Shown here one piece after another: positions 8,767 through 17,868 of a stretch of DNA of 64,000 nucleotides; position 1 is the stretch's first letter; each line of letters begins with the position of its first letter. Source of the DNA: Pseudomonas entomophila (GTDB taxonomy: Bacteria > Pseudomonadota > Gammaproteobacteria > Pseudomonadales > Pseudomonadaceae); contig NZ_CP070982.1 of the NCBI RefSeq assembly GCF_018417595.1, positions 2,443,501 through 2,507,500 on the forward strand, in the 5' to 3' direction. Below the pieces are notes generated by a model, which saw nothing but the letters and a program-made list of their open reading frames with translations, had not been told where the DNA came from and ran no database searches. A program made the translations under genes and the position numbers.

Positions 8767-9315
8767 CGAGCGCCTGTGCTGATTGCCGTGACCGATGGCC
8801 TCAAAGGTATGCCAGAGGCTCTCAGTGCCGTGTTTCCAGAGACGACGTTGCAAACGTGCATCGTGCACCTGATCCGCAACAGCCTCGACTTCGCGGCCTG
8901 GGACAAGCGGCGGGCTCTGGCCAAGGAGCTGAAGCCGATTTACCAAGCCATTAATGCTGAAGCGGCTGAGCAAGCACTCGATGAGTTTGAGAACGGGCCG
9001 TGGGGCGAGAAATATCCAACGGTGGTGGCTGCCTGGAGACGCGCCTGGGATCGAGTGATTCCATTTTTCGTCTTCCCACCGGCCATCAGAAAGGTGATTT
9101 ACACCACCAACGCCATCGAGAGCATCAACGCCCAGCTACGCAAGGTCATCAAGACTCGCGGGCATTTCCCGAATGATGACGCAGCGACCAAACTGATTTG
9201 GCTGGGATTGCGCAACATAACAGCCAATTGGGGAAAACCGGCCCATGATTGGAAAAGCGCGATGAATCAATTTGCGATTCTGTACGGAGATCGGTTCATC
9301 AGGCCGACCTGGTGA
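8767..9315 (+). pseudogene. Truncated IS256/mutator transposase (C-terminal part)
   Basis: From about VLIAVTDGLKGMPEAL the frame reads as a typical IS256-family transposase, with the second catalytic Asp (AVTDG) and the catalytic Glu (TNAIESINAQLRK) both present, ending in YGDRFIRPTW. The first Asp and the whole N-terminal DNA-binding region are missing, so it cannot be active. The roughly 16 residues before the homologous part come from unrelated upstream DNA. No internal stop codon interrupts the remaining piece, which suggests fairly recent truncation. Confidence 0.88.
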
Positions 9316-9377
9316 GAATCAGGGCCTGCCTGACGGCAGGCCGTTACCGGCCCGCACACAAAAAATCTGACAGTCCC
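8767..9377 (+). mobile_element. 3' remnant of an IS256-family insertion sequence
   Basis: The element consists of the C-terminal half of a mutator-type transposase, a short hairpin (GGCCTGCC-TGAC-GGCAGGCC, 9323-9342) and a right end that, read inward, begins GGGACTGTCAGATTTTTTG (ending at 9377). No matching left terminal repeat is visible before 8767, so the left half has been lost. It sits between mexE and gspI, two loci that otherwise point away from it. Confidence 0.7.
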
Positions 9378-9501
9378 AGCGCCGCTCGCGCGGCGCATCG
9401 CGGATAAATCCGCTCCTACATCTGTTGCAACGTGCCGCACCTGCAAGGCGATCCCGACCTGTAGGAGCGGATTCATCCGCGATGCGCCGCCTGGCGGCGC
9501 T
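9378..9501. repeat. Inverted pair of REP elements
   Basis: Two facing copies of the REP family containing GCGGCGCATCGCGGAT and CCGCTCCTAC (arms 9378-9420 and 9460-9501) start directly after the IS right end. The same family recurs at 23061, 32260 and 54838. Confidence 0.8.
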
Positions 9502-9528
9502 CGATTTGCGCACCACCACAAAAACCGC

Positions 9529-9894
9529 TCAGCCCCCCACCACCGTCACCGTCTGCAACCGCGCCAACGCCCCTCCCTCCCGGTCTCGGTCGAACACCTG
9601 CACCGACACCTCCACTCCTTCACCCGCCAAGCGCACCACCCGCTGTTCACAGCGCAACCGCAACCGCCCCTGGTCACACTCGACCTGCCGCACCCCGGGC
9701 TTGGGGGCCCCCTCCAACCGCACCTCGGCCAGCCGCCCCTGGGCCGCCAGCAAGGCCAGCGACTTGTCCCGCAGCAGCCCATTCCCCTGGGTCATCAGCC
9801 CGGTCGCGCGCACGGCAGCGGCCATGGCCACCGCGACGATGGTCAGGGCGACCAGTACTTCAATCAGGGTGAAACCCGCCTGGCGGTTGCGCAC
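9529..9894 (-). CDS. gspI: GspI minor pseudopilin of type II secretion
   Basis: A 121-residue prepilin-like protein with the class III signal RNRQAG/FTLIEVLVALTI: cleavage is expected after Gly7, and Glu12 is the +5 glutamate. The start is taken as GTG 9894 (GGAG eight bases upstream), because no in-frame ATG exists nearby. Length and the C-terminal beta region fit GspI/XcpV, a tip component of the pseudopilus. It is transcribed away from gspG with a 147-base shared upstream region, an unusual placement, since gspI normally lies between gspH and gspJ. It is processed by a prepilin peptidase not encoded here. Confidence 0.82.
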   Translation of the reverse strand: MRNRQAGFTLIEVLVALTIVAVAMAAAVRATGLMTQGNGLLRDKSLALLAAQGRLAEVRLEGAPKPGVRQVECDQGRLRLRCEQRVVRLAGEGVEVSVQVFDRDREGGALARLQTVTVVGG

Positions 9895-10041
9895 GGGCTG
9901 AGCTCCGGGCAAGGGAAAGCCGCACTGTAGAGCGCTTGGGTGACGGTTTGACGACGCCGACTCCCGAGCTTTTTCAATATCCGTGACATACCGGCTTGCC
10001 ACAATCGGCCCCCGACTCGAACTCACGCAAGGAATGCCGAG

Positions 10042-10488
10042 ATGCAGATCGTCCGTCGCAGCGCCAGAGGCCGCCGTTTCCGCCAGCAGGGCTTCACCCT
10101 GATCGAGATCATGGTGGTGGTGGTGATCCTCGGGATTCTCGCGGCAATGGTGGTGCCCAAGGTGCTCGACCGCCCCGACCAAGCCCGCGCCACGGCGGCG
10201 CGCCAGGACATCGCCGGGCTGATGCAAGCGCTCAAGCTCTATCGCCTGGACAACGGCGGCTACCCGAACCAGAACCAGGGCCTGAAGGTGCTGGTGGAAA
10301 AACCGGCCCAGGCCAAGGACGGCCAATGGCGCGCCTACCTCGACCGCCTGCCCAACGACCCGTGGGGGCGCCCGTACCAGTACCTGAACCCCGGCGCCAA
10401 CGGCGAGATCGATGTGTTCTCCCTCGGCGCCGACGGCCAGGCCGGTGGCGATGGGGTGAACGCCGACCTCGGCTCCTGGCAGTTGTGA
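10042..10488 (+). CDS. gspG: GspG major pseudopilin of type II secretion
   Basis: A 148-residue major pseudopilin that polymerises into the periplasmic piston. The prepilin signal is RRFRQQG/FTLIEIMVVVVILGIL, with Phe18 as +1 and Glu22 as +5. The GspG-specific features QDIAGLMQALKLYRLDNGGYP and DPWGRPYQYLNPG follow, with the Asp-rich C-terminal calcium loop (GADGQAGGDG). Start supported by AAGGA eight bases upstream. First gene of the gspG-K-L-M-D-E-F operon, only 6 bases from gspK. Confidence 0.93.
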   Translation: MQIVRRSARGRRFRQQGFTLIEIMVVVVILGILAAMVVPKVLDRPDQARATAARQDIAGLMQALKLYRLDNGGYPNQNQGLKVLVEKPAQAKDGQWRAYLDRLPNDPWGRPYQYLNPGANGEIDVFSLGADGQAGGDGVNADLGSWQL

Positions 10489-10494
10489 CCGGCC

Positions 10495-11445
10495 ATGGCG
10501 CGCCAGGAAGGCATGGCGGTGATCAGCGCCTTGCTGATCGCCGCAGTGGTGGCAGTGATTGCCGCCGGGATGATCGAGCGCCAGGGGCTGCTGACCCGGC
10601 AGGTGGAGAACCGCCAGCTGGCGGTGCAGGGGCAGTGGGCGTTGCAGGGGGGGCTGCAACTGAGCCGGCAACTGCTGGCCGAGCAGCGCCAGCGCGACCC
10701 GCTGGTGCGCGGCGGCCAGCCCTGGACTCGGCCGTTGCCGGACATGGCGGCGGGCAATGTGCTATTCGCCGGCCAATTGGAGGACGAGCAGGGCAAGTTC
10801 AACCTGCGCAACCTGGTGGTCGATGGCCGGGTCGACGCTGAGGCGCTGGCGACCTTCCAGCGGCTGTGTGGGCTGATCGGTGTCGAGGCGCGGCTGGCCT
10901 CGGCCATCAGCGAGCGGGTGATCGACAGCTATCCCCGGCAACCGGTCACCCCGGTGGCGCCGCAACAGGCCGGTTTCGACAGCGGCCGCCTGACGTCGCC
11001 CGCCAGTGCCAGCGCGCCACTGCCGGCCAAACAGCCGATGATGAGCAGCCTCGACGCCCTGGCATCGCTCAAGGGCATGAACACGCAATCCCTCCAGCGC
11101 CTGCGCCGGTTTGTCACGGTGTTGCCGGCGCTTACCTGGGTCAATGGCAACACCGCCAGCGCCGAGGTGCTCGCCGCCCAGGTGCCGGGGCTGTCGCTGC
11201 AACAGGCCGCCGCGCTGGTGGCCGAGCGCGATGGCGGACGCTGGTTCGTCAACCGTGGCGACTTCGTCAACCGCCTGCGCATGCCGCAACTGGCGCAGGC
11301 CAATGTGCGGGTGGGGATCAACAGCGACTGGTTCCGCCTGCACGGCCAGGCGCGCCAGGGGCAGCGGGTGCTGCGCATGCAGGCGCTGCTGCGCCAGCGC
11401 GAGGGGCGGCTGCCGGATGTGATCTGGACACGGGTGGGCGCATGA
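10495..11445 (+). CDS. gspK: GspK minor pseudopilin of type II secretion
   Basis: A 316-residue GspK, the large tip pseudopilin. The short leader MARQEG precedes a hydrophobic helix (MAVISALLIAAVVAVIAAG). As in other GspK proteins, it lacks the +5 glutamate. The region EDEQGKFNLRNLV and the two helix-rich saposin-like segments (LASLKGMN; VPGLSLQQAAALVAERDGG) are typical of the family. A Ser/Pro/Ala-rich linker lies near residues 160-185. The stop overlaps the gspL start by 4 bases. Confidence 0.9.
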   Translation: MARQEGMAVISALLIAAVVAVIAAGMIERQGLLTRQVENRQLAVQGQWALQGGLQLSRQLLAEQRQRDPLVRGGQPWTRPLPDMAAGNVLFAGQLEDEQGKFNLRNLVVDGRVDAEALATFQRLCGLIGVEARLASAISERVIDSYPRQPVTPVAPQQAGFDSGRLTSPASASAPLPAKQPMMSSLDALASLKGMNTQSLQRLRRFVTVLPALTWVNGNTASAEVLAAQVPGLSLQQAAALVAERDGGRWFVNRGDFVNRLRMPQLAQANVRVGINSDWFRLHGQARQGQRVLRMQALLRQREGRLPDVIWTRVGA

Positions 11446-12380
11446 ACACGCTACTGGACGTTCAACTGCCACCGCTGGCCGAGCTCGGGCCGGCGTCGAG
11501 CCTCGACTATCGCCTGAGTGATCGCCAGGGCCGCACCTTGGCCACGGGCAACGCCGAGCTTGCGCAGTTGCTAGGCGAAGCCAAGGGCGCCGGCTGGCGC
11601 CTGCACCTGCACGAGGACGACAGCCTGGCCCTGGCTGTCGCCTTGCCGCCGCTTTCGGGCAAGCGCTTGAGCGCGGCGGTGCGCTGTGCGGTGCAGGGGC
11701 TGGTGCTGGGCGATATCGGGCAGGTCCATGTGGCTCACGGGCCACGCCAGGGCGATGGCCAGGTGGCGGTGGCCTGGCTTGGGCTGCCGCAGCTGGCCCA
11801 CTTGCAGGCTTGGTTGCAGGCCGGACGGATCAGACCGCAAGGGGTGTTCACACAGCCTGCGGAGGATCGCCCGGTGGTGGACCTGGGCGGTGGCTTGCAG
11901 GGGCCGGCCCACACCTTGGATGTGGGACGCGCCGTAGCGGTGTGGAGTGTGGCGGCGCTGGTCTGGTGCCTCGGTTTGAACCTGCATGCCATGCAGTTGG
12001 CCAGCGAAGGTGAACAATTGCGGGCGCGGATGGTGACCCAGGTGCGCACGGCGTTCCCGCACTTGCCGGTGGTGCTCAACCCGCTGCAACAAGCGCGTCA
12101 GCAGTTGCAGAGCGGGCAGGGCGCCACGGGTACTGGGCTGGTCGCTCTGCTCGATGGCGCAGGCAAGGCCATGCCGTTTCTCGCCGGTAATGTCGCGGCG
12201 CTGGACTACACCGACGGCGAGCTGCGCATCACCCTCTTGGCCGACGGGCGCAAGGCGCCCGCCGACATGGCTTGGCAGGCGCAACTCGCCGCCCAGGGCA
12301 TCGAGGCCAGCGCTGGCGAACAAGGTTGGACACTGCGCGTTGGCGGCGCCGCGAACGAGGCCCTGGCCCATGTCGATTAA
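11442..12380 (+). CDS. gspL: GspL inner-membrane platform protein
   Basis: A 312-residue protein of the inner-membrane assembly platform that ties the GspE ATPase to GspM. It has a cytoplasmic actin-like N-terminal part (about 1-160), one membrane helix (about 164-182, AVAVWSVAALVWCLGL) and a small periplasmic ferredoxin-like domain. It is shorter than many GspL proteins (often 380-400 residues), chiefly in the cytoplasmic part. The assignment depends on topology and on its position between gspK and gspM rather than on strong motifs. ATGA overlap with gspK supports the start. Confidence 0.8.
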   Translation: MNTLLDVQLPPLAELGPASSLDYRLSDRQGRTLATGNAELAQLLGEAKGAGWRLHLHEDDSLALAVALPPLSGKRLSAAVRCAVQGLVLGDIGQVHVAHGPRQGDGQVAVAWLGLPQLAHLQAWLQAGRIRPQGVFTQPAEDRPVVDLGGGLQGPAHTLDVGRAVAVWSVAALVWCLGLNLHAMQLASEGEQLRARMVTQVRTAFPHLPVVLNPLQQARQQLQSGQGATGTGLVALLDGAGKAMPFLAGNVAALDYTDGELRITLLADGRKAPADMAWQAQLAAQGIEASAGEQGWTLRVGGAANEALAHVD

Positions 12381-12876
12381 GGCGCGCATCAACGGCCTGC
12401 GCGGGCAGGCGCGGCAGCGTTGGCAGGCCTTGGCCCCGCGTGAACGGCGTGCCGTGGCGCTGGCCGCCGCTGTGCTGGGGAGCTTCTTCTGCTGGCAAGT
12501 ACTGGTGGCGCCAGCGCTCACCCGTATCGAGCACTGGAACACTGAAACCCCGAAGCTGCGAAGCCAGGCCCAGGCCTTGGACGCCTTGCTTGGGCAACGC
12601 CCGGCCGACCTTGCCGGCGCCCTGGCCCAGACCCTGGACGAGGCGGGCCTGCGGGCGCACTCGCAACTCGATGCCGAGGGCGACGGCTGGCACCTGGCCT
12701 GGCGGCAGGCCCCGGCCGAACCGGCCATGGCCTGGTTGCAGCACATTCCCCCGCGCCTGGGGCTCACCATCGGCCAACTGAGCTTGCGCCGCGACCCGGG
12801 TGCCGACACCGGCCCGGTGACGTTTTCCGGAACCCTTCGCATGGATCAGGCGCACGGCGCTAAGGACCCTTCATGA
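12370..12876 (+). CDS. gspM: GspM inner-membrane platform protein
   Basis: A 168-residue bitopic protein with a short basic cytoplasmic head (KARINGLRGQARQRWQALAPRERR), one membrane helix (about residues 28-46) and a periplasmic domain, the layout of GspM, which pairs with GspL. It overlaps the end of gspL by 11 bases and the start of gspD by 4 bases. The sequence alone is weakly conserved, as is usual for this subunit, so position in the operon carries much of the weight. Confidence 0.8.
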   Translation: MSIKARINGLRGQARQRWQALAPRERRAVALAAAVLGSFFCWQVLVAPALTRIEHWNTETPKLRSQAQALDALLGQRPADLAGALAQTLDEAGLRAHSQLDAEGDGWHLAWRQAPAEPAMAWLQHIPPRLGLTIGQLSLRRDPGADTGPVTFSGTLRMDQAHGAKDPS

Positions 12877-15236
12877 CGTGCACTGGATCGCCACGTATTC
12901 TTTCTCGGGCACTGCCGTTCGCACCGCTGGCATTGGTCCTGGCGCTCAGCGCATGCGCCAACGCGCCGGCACCGCACAAACCCCTGGCCAGCAGCGAGCT
13001 TGGTCAGCCCCTGGCCCAGGTCGACAGCACTTCGACCGCGCTGGACCTGCACACCCAGCCCGGCGCCGGGGCACGCCAGGCCGTGCGCCAGGTACCGCCG
13101 CGGGTCGGCCAGCGGCATAGCCGTGGCACGCCCGCGCCGGTGGCCGGCAACCCGCTGGGCGATCAGCCGGTGCAGCTGAACTTCGTCGACGCTGATATCC
13201 AGGCGGTGGTGCGCGGCCTGTCGCGGGCCACGGGCCGGCAGTTCCTGGTCGATCCGCGGGTCAAGGGCCAGCTGACCCTGGTCTCCGAAGGCGAGGTGCC
13301 GGCCAGCAAGGCCTACGGCATGCTGCTGGCGGCGCTGCGCATGCAAGGTTTCAGCGTCGTCGATGTCAATGGCGTGGCCCAGGTGGTGCCCCAGGCCGAC
13401 GCCAAGCTGCTGGGTGGCGCGCTGGTGAGTGGCGACCGCGACGCGGGCAACGGCATGGTCACTCGCACCTTCCGCTTGCAGTACGAGAATGCGGTCAACC
13501 TGATCCCGGTGCTGCGCCCGATCGTCTCGCCGGACAACCCGATCAACGCCTACCCCGGCAACAACACGATCGTGGTCACCGACTATGCCGAGAACCTCGA
13601 GCGGGTGGCGCAGATCCTCGACCGCGTCGACATCCCCAGCGCCCTCGACACCGACGTGGTGGCGATCCACAACGGCATTGCCAGCGATATCGCCAGCATG
13701 GTCGGCGAGCTGCTCGACAGCCAGGGCGCCGACCCGACGCAGAAGATCAGCGTGCTGGGCGACCCGCGCTCGAACAGCGTGGTGATCCGCTCGTCCAGCC
13801 CCGAGCGCACCCAGCTGGCGCGCGACCTGATCTACAAGCTCGACAACGCCCAGAACAGCACCGGCAATCTGCACGTGGTGTACCTGCGCAACGCCCAGGC
13901 CGACAAGCTGGCCCAGAGCCTGCGCGGGCTGCTCACCGGCGAGAGCGACAACGCCACCAGCGACGGCGCCCGGGCGCTGCTCAGCGGTGGCGGCATGCTG
14001 ACGGGGGGCAATAACAAGAGTGGCGGCGCCAGCAGCAGTGGCACGTCGCAAAACACCAACGGCAACACCGGCAGCCTGAACCGGGGCAATGGCCAAGCGG
14101 GCACCACCACGCCCAATGGCTACGGCAATGGCTCCCAGCAGAGCGACCAGGGCATCGCGTTCTCCGCCGGCGGCGCGACCATCCAGGCCGACAAGACCAC
14201 CAACACGCTGCTGATCTCTGCGCCCGAGCCGCTGTACCGCAGCCTGCGCGAGGTCATCGACCAGCTCGACCAGCGCCGCGCCCAGGTGGTGGTGGAAAGC
14301 CTGATCGTCGAGGTCGGCGAGGATGACGCCAACGAGTTCGGCATCCAGTGGCAGGCCGGCAACCTGGGCAAGAACGGCCTGTTCGGCGGCGCCAACCTGG
14401 GCGGCAGCGGCCTGGGCAAGGGGCCCACCAGCATCGATGTACTACCGCCGGGGCTGTCGGTGGGGGTGGTCGACGGCACGGTGAAGATCCCCGGCGTCGG
14501 CGCAGTGCTCGACCTCAAGGTGCTGGCCCGGGCGCTCAAGAGCAAGGGTGGCAGCAACGTGCTGTCGACGCCCAACCTGCTGACCCTGGACAACGAGGCG
14601 GCGAGCATCTTCGTCGGCCAGACGATTCCCTTCGTCAGCGGCCAGTACGTCACCGACGGCGGCGGTAACAGCAACAACCCGTTCCAGACCATCCAGCGCG
14701 AGGAGGTCGGCCTGCGCCTGAACGTGCGCCCGCAAATCTCCGAGGGTGGCACGGTCAAGCTCGATGTCTACCAGGAGGTCAGCAGCGTCGACCAGCGCGC
14801 CTCCAGCGCCGCCGGCACGGTGACCAACAAGCGCGCCATCGACACCAGCATCCTGCTCGACGATGGCCAGATCATGGTGCTCGGTGGCCTGCTGCAGGAC
14901 GGCTACACCCAGAGCAACGAGGGCATTCCGTGGCTGTCGAGCCTGCCGGGGGTGGGCGCGCTGTTTCGCAGCGAGCGCCGGGCCAGCAACAAGACCAACC
15001 TGATGGTGTTCCTGCGGCCCTACATCGTGCGCGACGCCAATGCCGGGCGCAGCATCACCCGCAACCGCTACGACTTCATCCGCCGCGCCCAGGGCGACCT
15101 CAAGCCCGAGCACTCGTGGGCGCTGCCGGACATGGACATGCCGTTGCTGCCGCCGGTGGAGCAGGGGGTGCCCGATCAAGGGCGTGCGCCCCGTGCATCT
15201 ATTCGCGCGGTGCCGCTGGACGAGGTCGCCCGGTGA
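12873..15236 (+). CDS. gspD: GspD secretin (lipoprotein type) of type II secretion
   Basis: A 787-residue outer-membrane secretin that forms the exit channel. It has an N-terminal lipoprotein signal with lipobox LSAC (Cys28), then a Pro/Ala-rich linker and the N0 domain (from about 95, [14 protein letters not shown]). Further N domains follow with a Gly/Ser/Asn-rich insert (about 370-420), then the secretin core ([42 protein letters not shown]). The lipobox means it may reach the outer membrane by itself through Lol sorting, as described for HxcQ, without a separate pilotin. It overlaps gspM and gspE by 4 bases each. Confidence 0.93.
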   Translation: MTCTGSPRILSRALPFAPLALVLALSACANAPAPHKPLASSELGQPLAQVDSTSTALDLHTQPGAGARQAVRQVPPRVGQRHSRGTPAPVAGNPLGDQPVQLNFVDADIQAVVRGLSRATGRQFLVDPRVKGQLTLVSEGEVPASKAYGMLLAALRMQGFSVVDVNGVAQVVPQADAKLLGGALVSGDRDAGNGMVTRTFRLQYENAVNLIPVLRPIVSPDNPINAYPGNNTIVVTDYAENLERVAQILDRVDIPSALDTDVVAIHNGIASDIASMVGELLDSQGADPTQKISVLGDPRSNSVVIRSSSPERTQLARDLIYKLDNAQNSTGNLHVVYLRNAQADKLAQSLRGLLTGESDNATSDGARALLSGGGMLTGGNNKSGGASSSGTSQNTNGNTGSLNRGNGQAGTTTPNGYGNGSQQSDQGIAFSAGGATIQADKTTNTLLISAPEPLYRSLREVIDQLDQRRAQVVVESLIVEVGEDDANEFGIQWQAGNLGKNGLFGGANLGGSGLGKGPTSIDVLPPGLSVGVVDGTVKIPGVGAVLDLKVLARALKSKGGSNVLSTPNLLTLDNEAASIFVGQTIPFVSGQYVTDGGGNSNNPFQTIQREEVGLRLNVRPQISEGGTVKLDVYQEVSSVDQRASSAAGTVTNKRAIDTSILLDDGQIMVLGGLLQDGYTQSNEGIPWLSSLPGVGALFRSERRASNKTNLMVFLRPYIVRDANAGRSITRNRYDFIRRAQGDLKPEHSWALPDMDMPLLPPVEQGVPDQGRAPRASIRAVPLDEVAR

Positions 15237-16654
15237 GTCGCCTGCCATACGCCTGGGCCAAGGCCCAGCGCCTGGTGCTGCAGGCCAGCGGCGAGGAGGA
15301 CGCGCGCCTGGCGCGCTGCCCGTCGAGCCCGGCGTGGGCGGTGGCGGAGGTGCGGCGGCGTTTTGGCCAGGTGCCGGTCGAGGCGCTCAGCGACGCGCAG
15401 ATGGACGCGCTGCTGGTCAGCGCCTACGCCGACACCGGCAGCGCCGCGGCGGTGGTGGGGGCGGCGGAGAACGAGGTCGACCTCGACCGGCTGTTGCAGG
15501 ATATGCCCGAGGTCACCGACCTGCTCGAAGCCCAGGACGACGCGCCGGTGATCCGCATGATCAACGCCTTGCTCACCCAGGCCGCGCGCGACCAGGCCAG
15601 CGATATCCATATCGAGCCGTTCGAGAGCCACTGCCTGGTGCGTTACCGGGTCGACGGCACCCTGCGCGACGTGGTCTCGCCACGCAAGGCACTGCACGGG
15701 GCGCTGGTGTCGCGGATCAAGATCATGGCGCAGCTGGACATCGCCGAGAAACGCCTGCCCCAGGACGGTCGCATCGCCCTGCGGGTGGCCGGGCGGCCGA
15801 TCGATATCCGTGTGTCCACCGTGCCCACCGGGCATGGCGAGCGGGTGGTGATGCGTCTGCTCGACAAGCAGGCCGGGCGCCTGCGCCTGGAGGCGCTGGG
15901 CATGGACGCGACGTTGCTGGCGCGGCTCGACCAACTGATTCGCCAGCCCCATGGCATCGTCCTGGTCACCGGCCCCACCGGCTCGGGCAAGACCACCAGC
16001 CTGTACGCCGCCCTGGCGCGGCTGGACGCCAGCGTCAGCAACATCCTCACCGTCGAGGACCCGGTGGAGTACGACCTGCCGGGGATCAGCCAGATCCAGG
16101 TCAACGCGCGTATCGACATGAGTTTCGCCGTGGCCCTGCGGGCGATCCTGCGCCAGGACCCGGACGTGATCATGATCGGCGAGATCCGCGACCTGGAGAC
16201 CGCGCAGATCGCCGTGCAGGCGTCGCTGACCGGGCACCTGGTGCTGGCCACCCTGCACACCAACGACGCGGTGTCGGCGGTCAACCGCCTGGTGGACATG
16301 GGGGTGGAGCCGTTCCTGCTGGCCTCGGCGCTGCTCGGGGTGCTGGCCCAGCGCCTGGTGCGCCGGTTGTGCCCGCATTGCCGCGAGCCTGATCCGGCGG
16401 CGCCGGGGCAGTACCGCGCGGTTGGCTGCGCCCAGTGCAACCAGTGCGGCTATAGCGGGCGTACCGGCATCCACGAATTGTTCTGCGTCGACGACGCGGT
16501 GCGCAGCCTGGTGCACCAGGGCGCCGACGAACAGGCCCTGCGCGCCGCCGCCCGGCGCAATGGCATGCTCAGCCTGCGCGAGGATGGCCAGCGCTGGGTC
16601 GACGATGGCAGCACCTGCCTTGAAGAAATCCTGCGTGTCACCCGGGACGCCTGA
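15233..16654 (+). CDS. gspE: GspE secretion ATPase
   Basis: A 473-residue cytoplasmic hexameric ATPase that powers pseudopilus assembly. It has an N1/N2 region (1-130), then the nucleotide-binding core with Walker A GPTGSGKT (247-254, Lys253), an Asp box ([11 protein letters not shown]), Walker B (VIMIGEIRD) and His box ([11 protein letters not shown]). A zinc-type cysteine module follows (CPHC at 380-383, CAQC at 399-402, extra Cys405). Start taken at GTG 15233, overlapping the gspD stop as GTGA. All catalytic motifs are intact. Confidence 0.94.
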   Translation: MSRLPYAWAKAQRLVLQASGEEDARLARCPSSPAWAVAEVRRRFGQVPVEALSDAQMDALLVSAYADTGSAAAVVGAAENEVDLDRLLQDMPEVTDLLEAQDDAPVIRMINALLTQAARDQASDIHIEPFESHCLVRYRVDGTLRDVVSPRKALHGALVSRIKIMAQLDIAEKRLPQDGRIALRVAGRPIDIRVSTVPTGHGERVVMRLLDKQAGRLRLEALGMDATLLARLDQLIRQPHGIVLVTGPTGSGKTTSLYAALARLDASVSNILTVEDPVEYDLPGISQIQVNARIDMSFAVALRAILRQDPDVIMIGEIRDLETAQIAVQASLTGHLVLATLHTNDAVSAVNRLVDMGVEPFLLASALLGVLAQRLVRRLCPHCREPDPAAPGQYRAVGCAQCNQCGYSGRTGIHELFCVDDAVRSLVHQGADEQALRAAARRNGMLSLREDGQRWVDDGSTCLEEILRVTRDA

Positions 16655-17859
16655 TGAACCGCTATCGCTATGAAGCCGCCGACGCCCAGGGGCGCCTGGT
16701 CAATGGCCTGCTGGAGGCCGACAGCCCAGCCGCGGTGATGGCCCAGTTGCGCGCCCTGGGGTTGACCGCCCTGGCGGTGGAACCCCAGGCCGTGGCCGGG
16801 CAGGGCGCTGGCCTGTTCAGCGCGAAGCTGTCCGATGGCGACCTGGCCTGGGCGACCCGCCAACTGGCCAGCCTGCTGGCCGCCGGGCTGCCGCTGGAAG
16901 CGGCGCTGGGGGCGACCCTGGAGCAGGCCGAGCGCAAGCACATCGCCCAGGTGCTGGGCGCCGTGCGAGCGGATGTGCGCAGCGGCATGCGCCTGGCCGA
17001 TGCGCTGGCCGAGCGGCCACGGGACTTTCCGGATATCTACCGCGCCCTGGTGGCGGCGGGCGAGGAGTCCGGCGACCTGGCCCGGGTGATGGAGCGCCTG
17101 GCCGACTACATCGAGGAGCGCAACACCCTGCGCGGCAAGATCATGACGGCGTTCATCTACCCCGGGGTGGTCGGCCTGGTGTCGGTGGGGATCGTCATCT
17201 TTCTGCTCAGCTACGTGGTGCCTCAGGTGGTCAGCGCCTTCACCCAGGCGCGTCAGGACCTGCCCGGGCTGACCCTGGCCATGCTCGCGGCCAGCGACTT
17301 CGTGCGAGCGTGGGGTGTGCTGTGCTTCGCCTTGCTGGCCGGGGCGTTCTGGGGCTGGCGCGCCTATTTGAAGGCGCCAGGGCCGCGCTTGGCCTGGCAC
17401 AGGCGGGTGTTGCGGCTGCCATTGATCGGGCGCTTTGTGCTGGGCCTGAACACGGCGCGCTTCGCCTCGACCCTGGCGATCCTGGGCAGCGCCGGGGTGC
17501 CGTTGCTTCGCGCATTGGAGGCGGCGCGCCAGACCTTGGGCAACGACTGCCTCGACCAGTGTGTCAGCGAAGCCACGGCGCGGGTGCGCGAGGGCGTGGG
17601 GCTGGCGTCGGCGCTGGCGGTCGGCAAGGTATTCCCGCCGTTGCTGATCCACCTGATCGCCAGCGGCGAGAAGACCGGCGACCTGCCGCCGATGCTCGAC
17701 CGGGCGGCCGACAGCCTGGCCAAGGACATCGAGCGGCGGGCGATGGGCATGACGGCGTTGCTCGAGCCGCTGATGATCGTGGTGATGGGCGCGGTGGTGC
17801 TGCTGATCGTGATGGCGGTGCTGATGCCGATCATCGAGATCAACCAGCTGGTGCAGTGA
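16654..17859 (+). CDS. gspF: GspF inner-membrane platform protein
   Basis: A 401-residue polytopic protein with two repeated T2SSF domains (about 65-190 and 270-390), the core of the secretion platform that contacts GspE. The opening [18 protein letters not shown] is the family's usual start. Three membrane segments are clear, near 165-190, 215-235 and 370-395. The start overlaps the gspE stop (TGATG). It is the last gene of the operon and converges with the GlxA-type regulator 9 bases on. Confidence 0.94.
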   Translation: MNRYRYEAADAQGRLVNGLLEADSPAAVMAQLRALGLTALAVEPQAVAGQGAGLFSAKLSDGDLAWATRQLASLLAAGLPLEAALGATLEQAERKHIAQVLGAVRADVRSGMRLADALAERPRDFPDIYRALVAAGEESGDLARVMERLADYIEERNTLRGKIMTAFIYPGVVGLVSVGIVIFLLSYVVPQVVSAFTQARQDLPGLTLAMLAASDFVRAWGVLCFALLAGAFWGWRAYLKAPGPRLAWHRRVLRLPLIGRFVLGLNTARFASTLAILGSAGVPLLRALEAARQTLGNDCLDQCVSEATARVREGVGLASALAVGKVFPPLLIHLIASGEKTGDLPPMLDRAADSLAKDIERRAMGMTALLEPLMIVVMGAVVLLIVMAVLMPIIEINQLVQ

Positions 17860-17868
17860 TGCCTGTGG

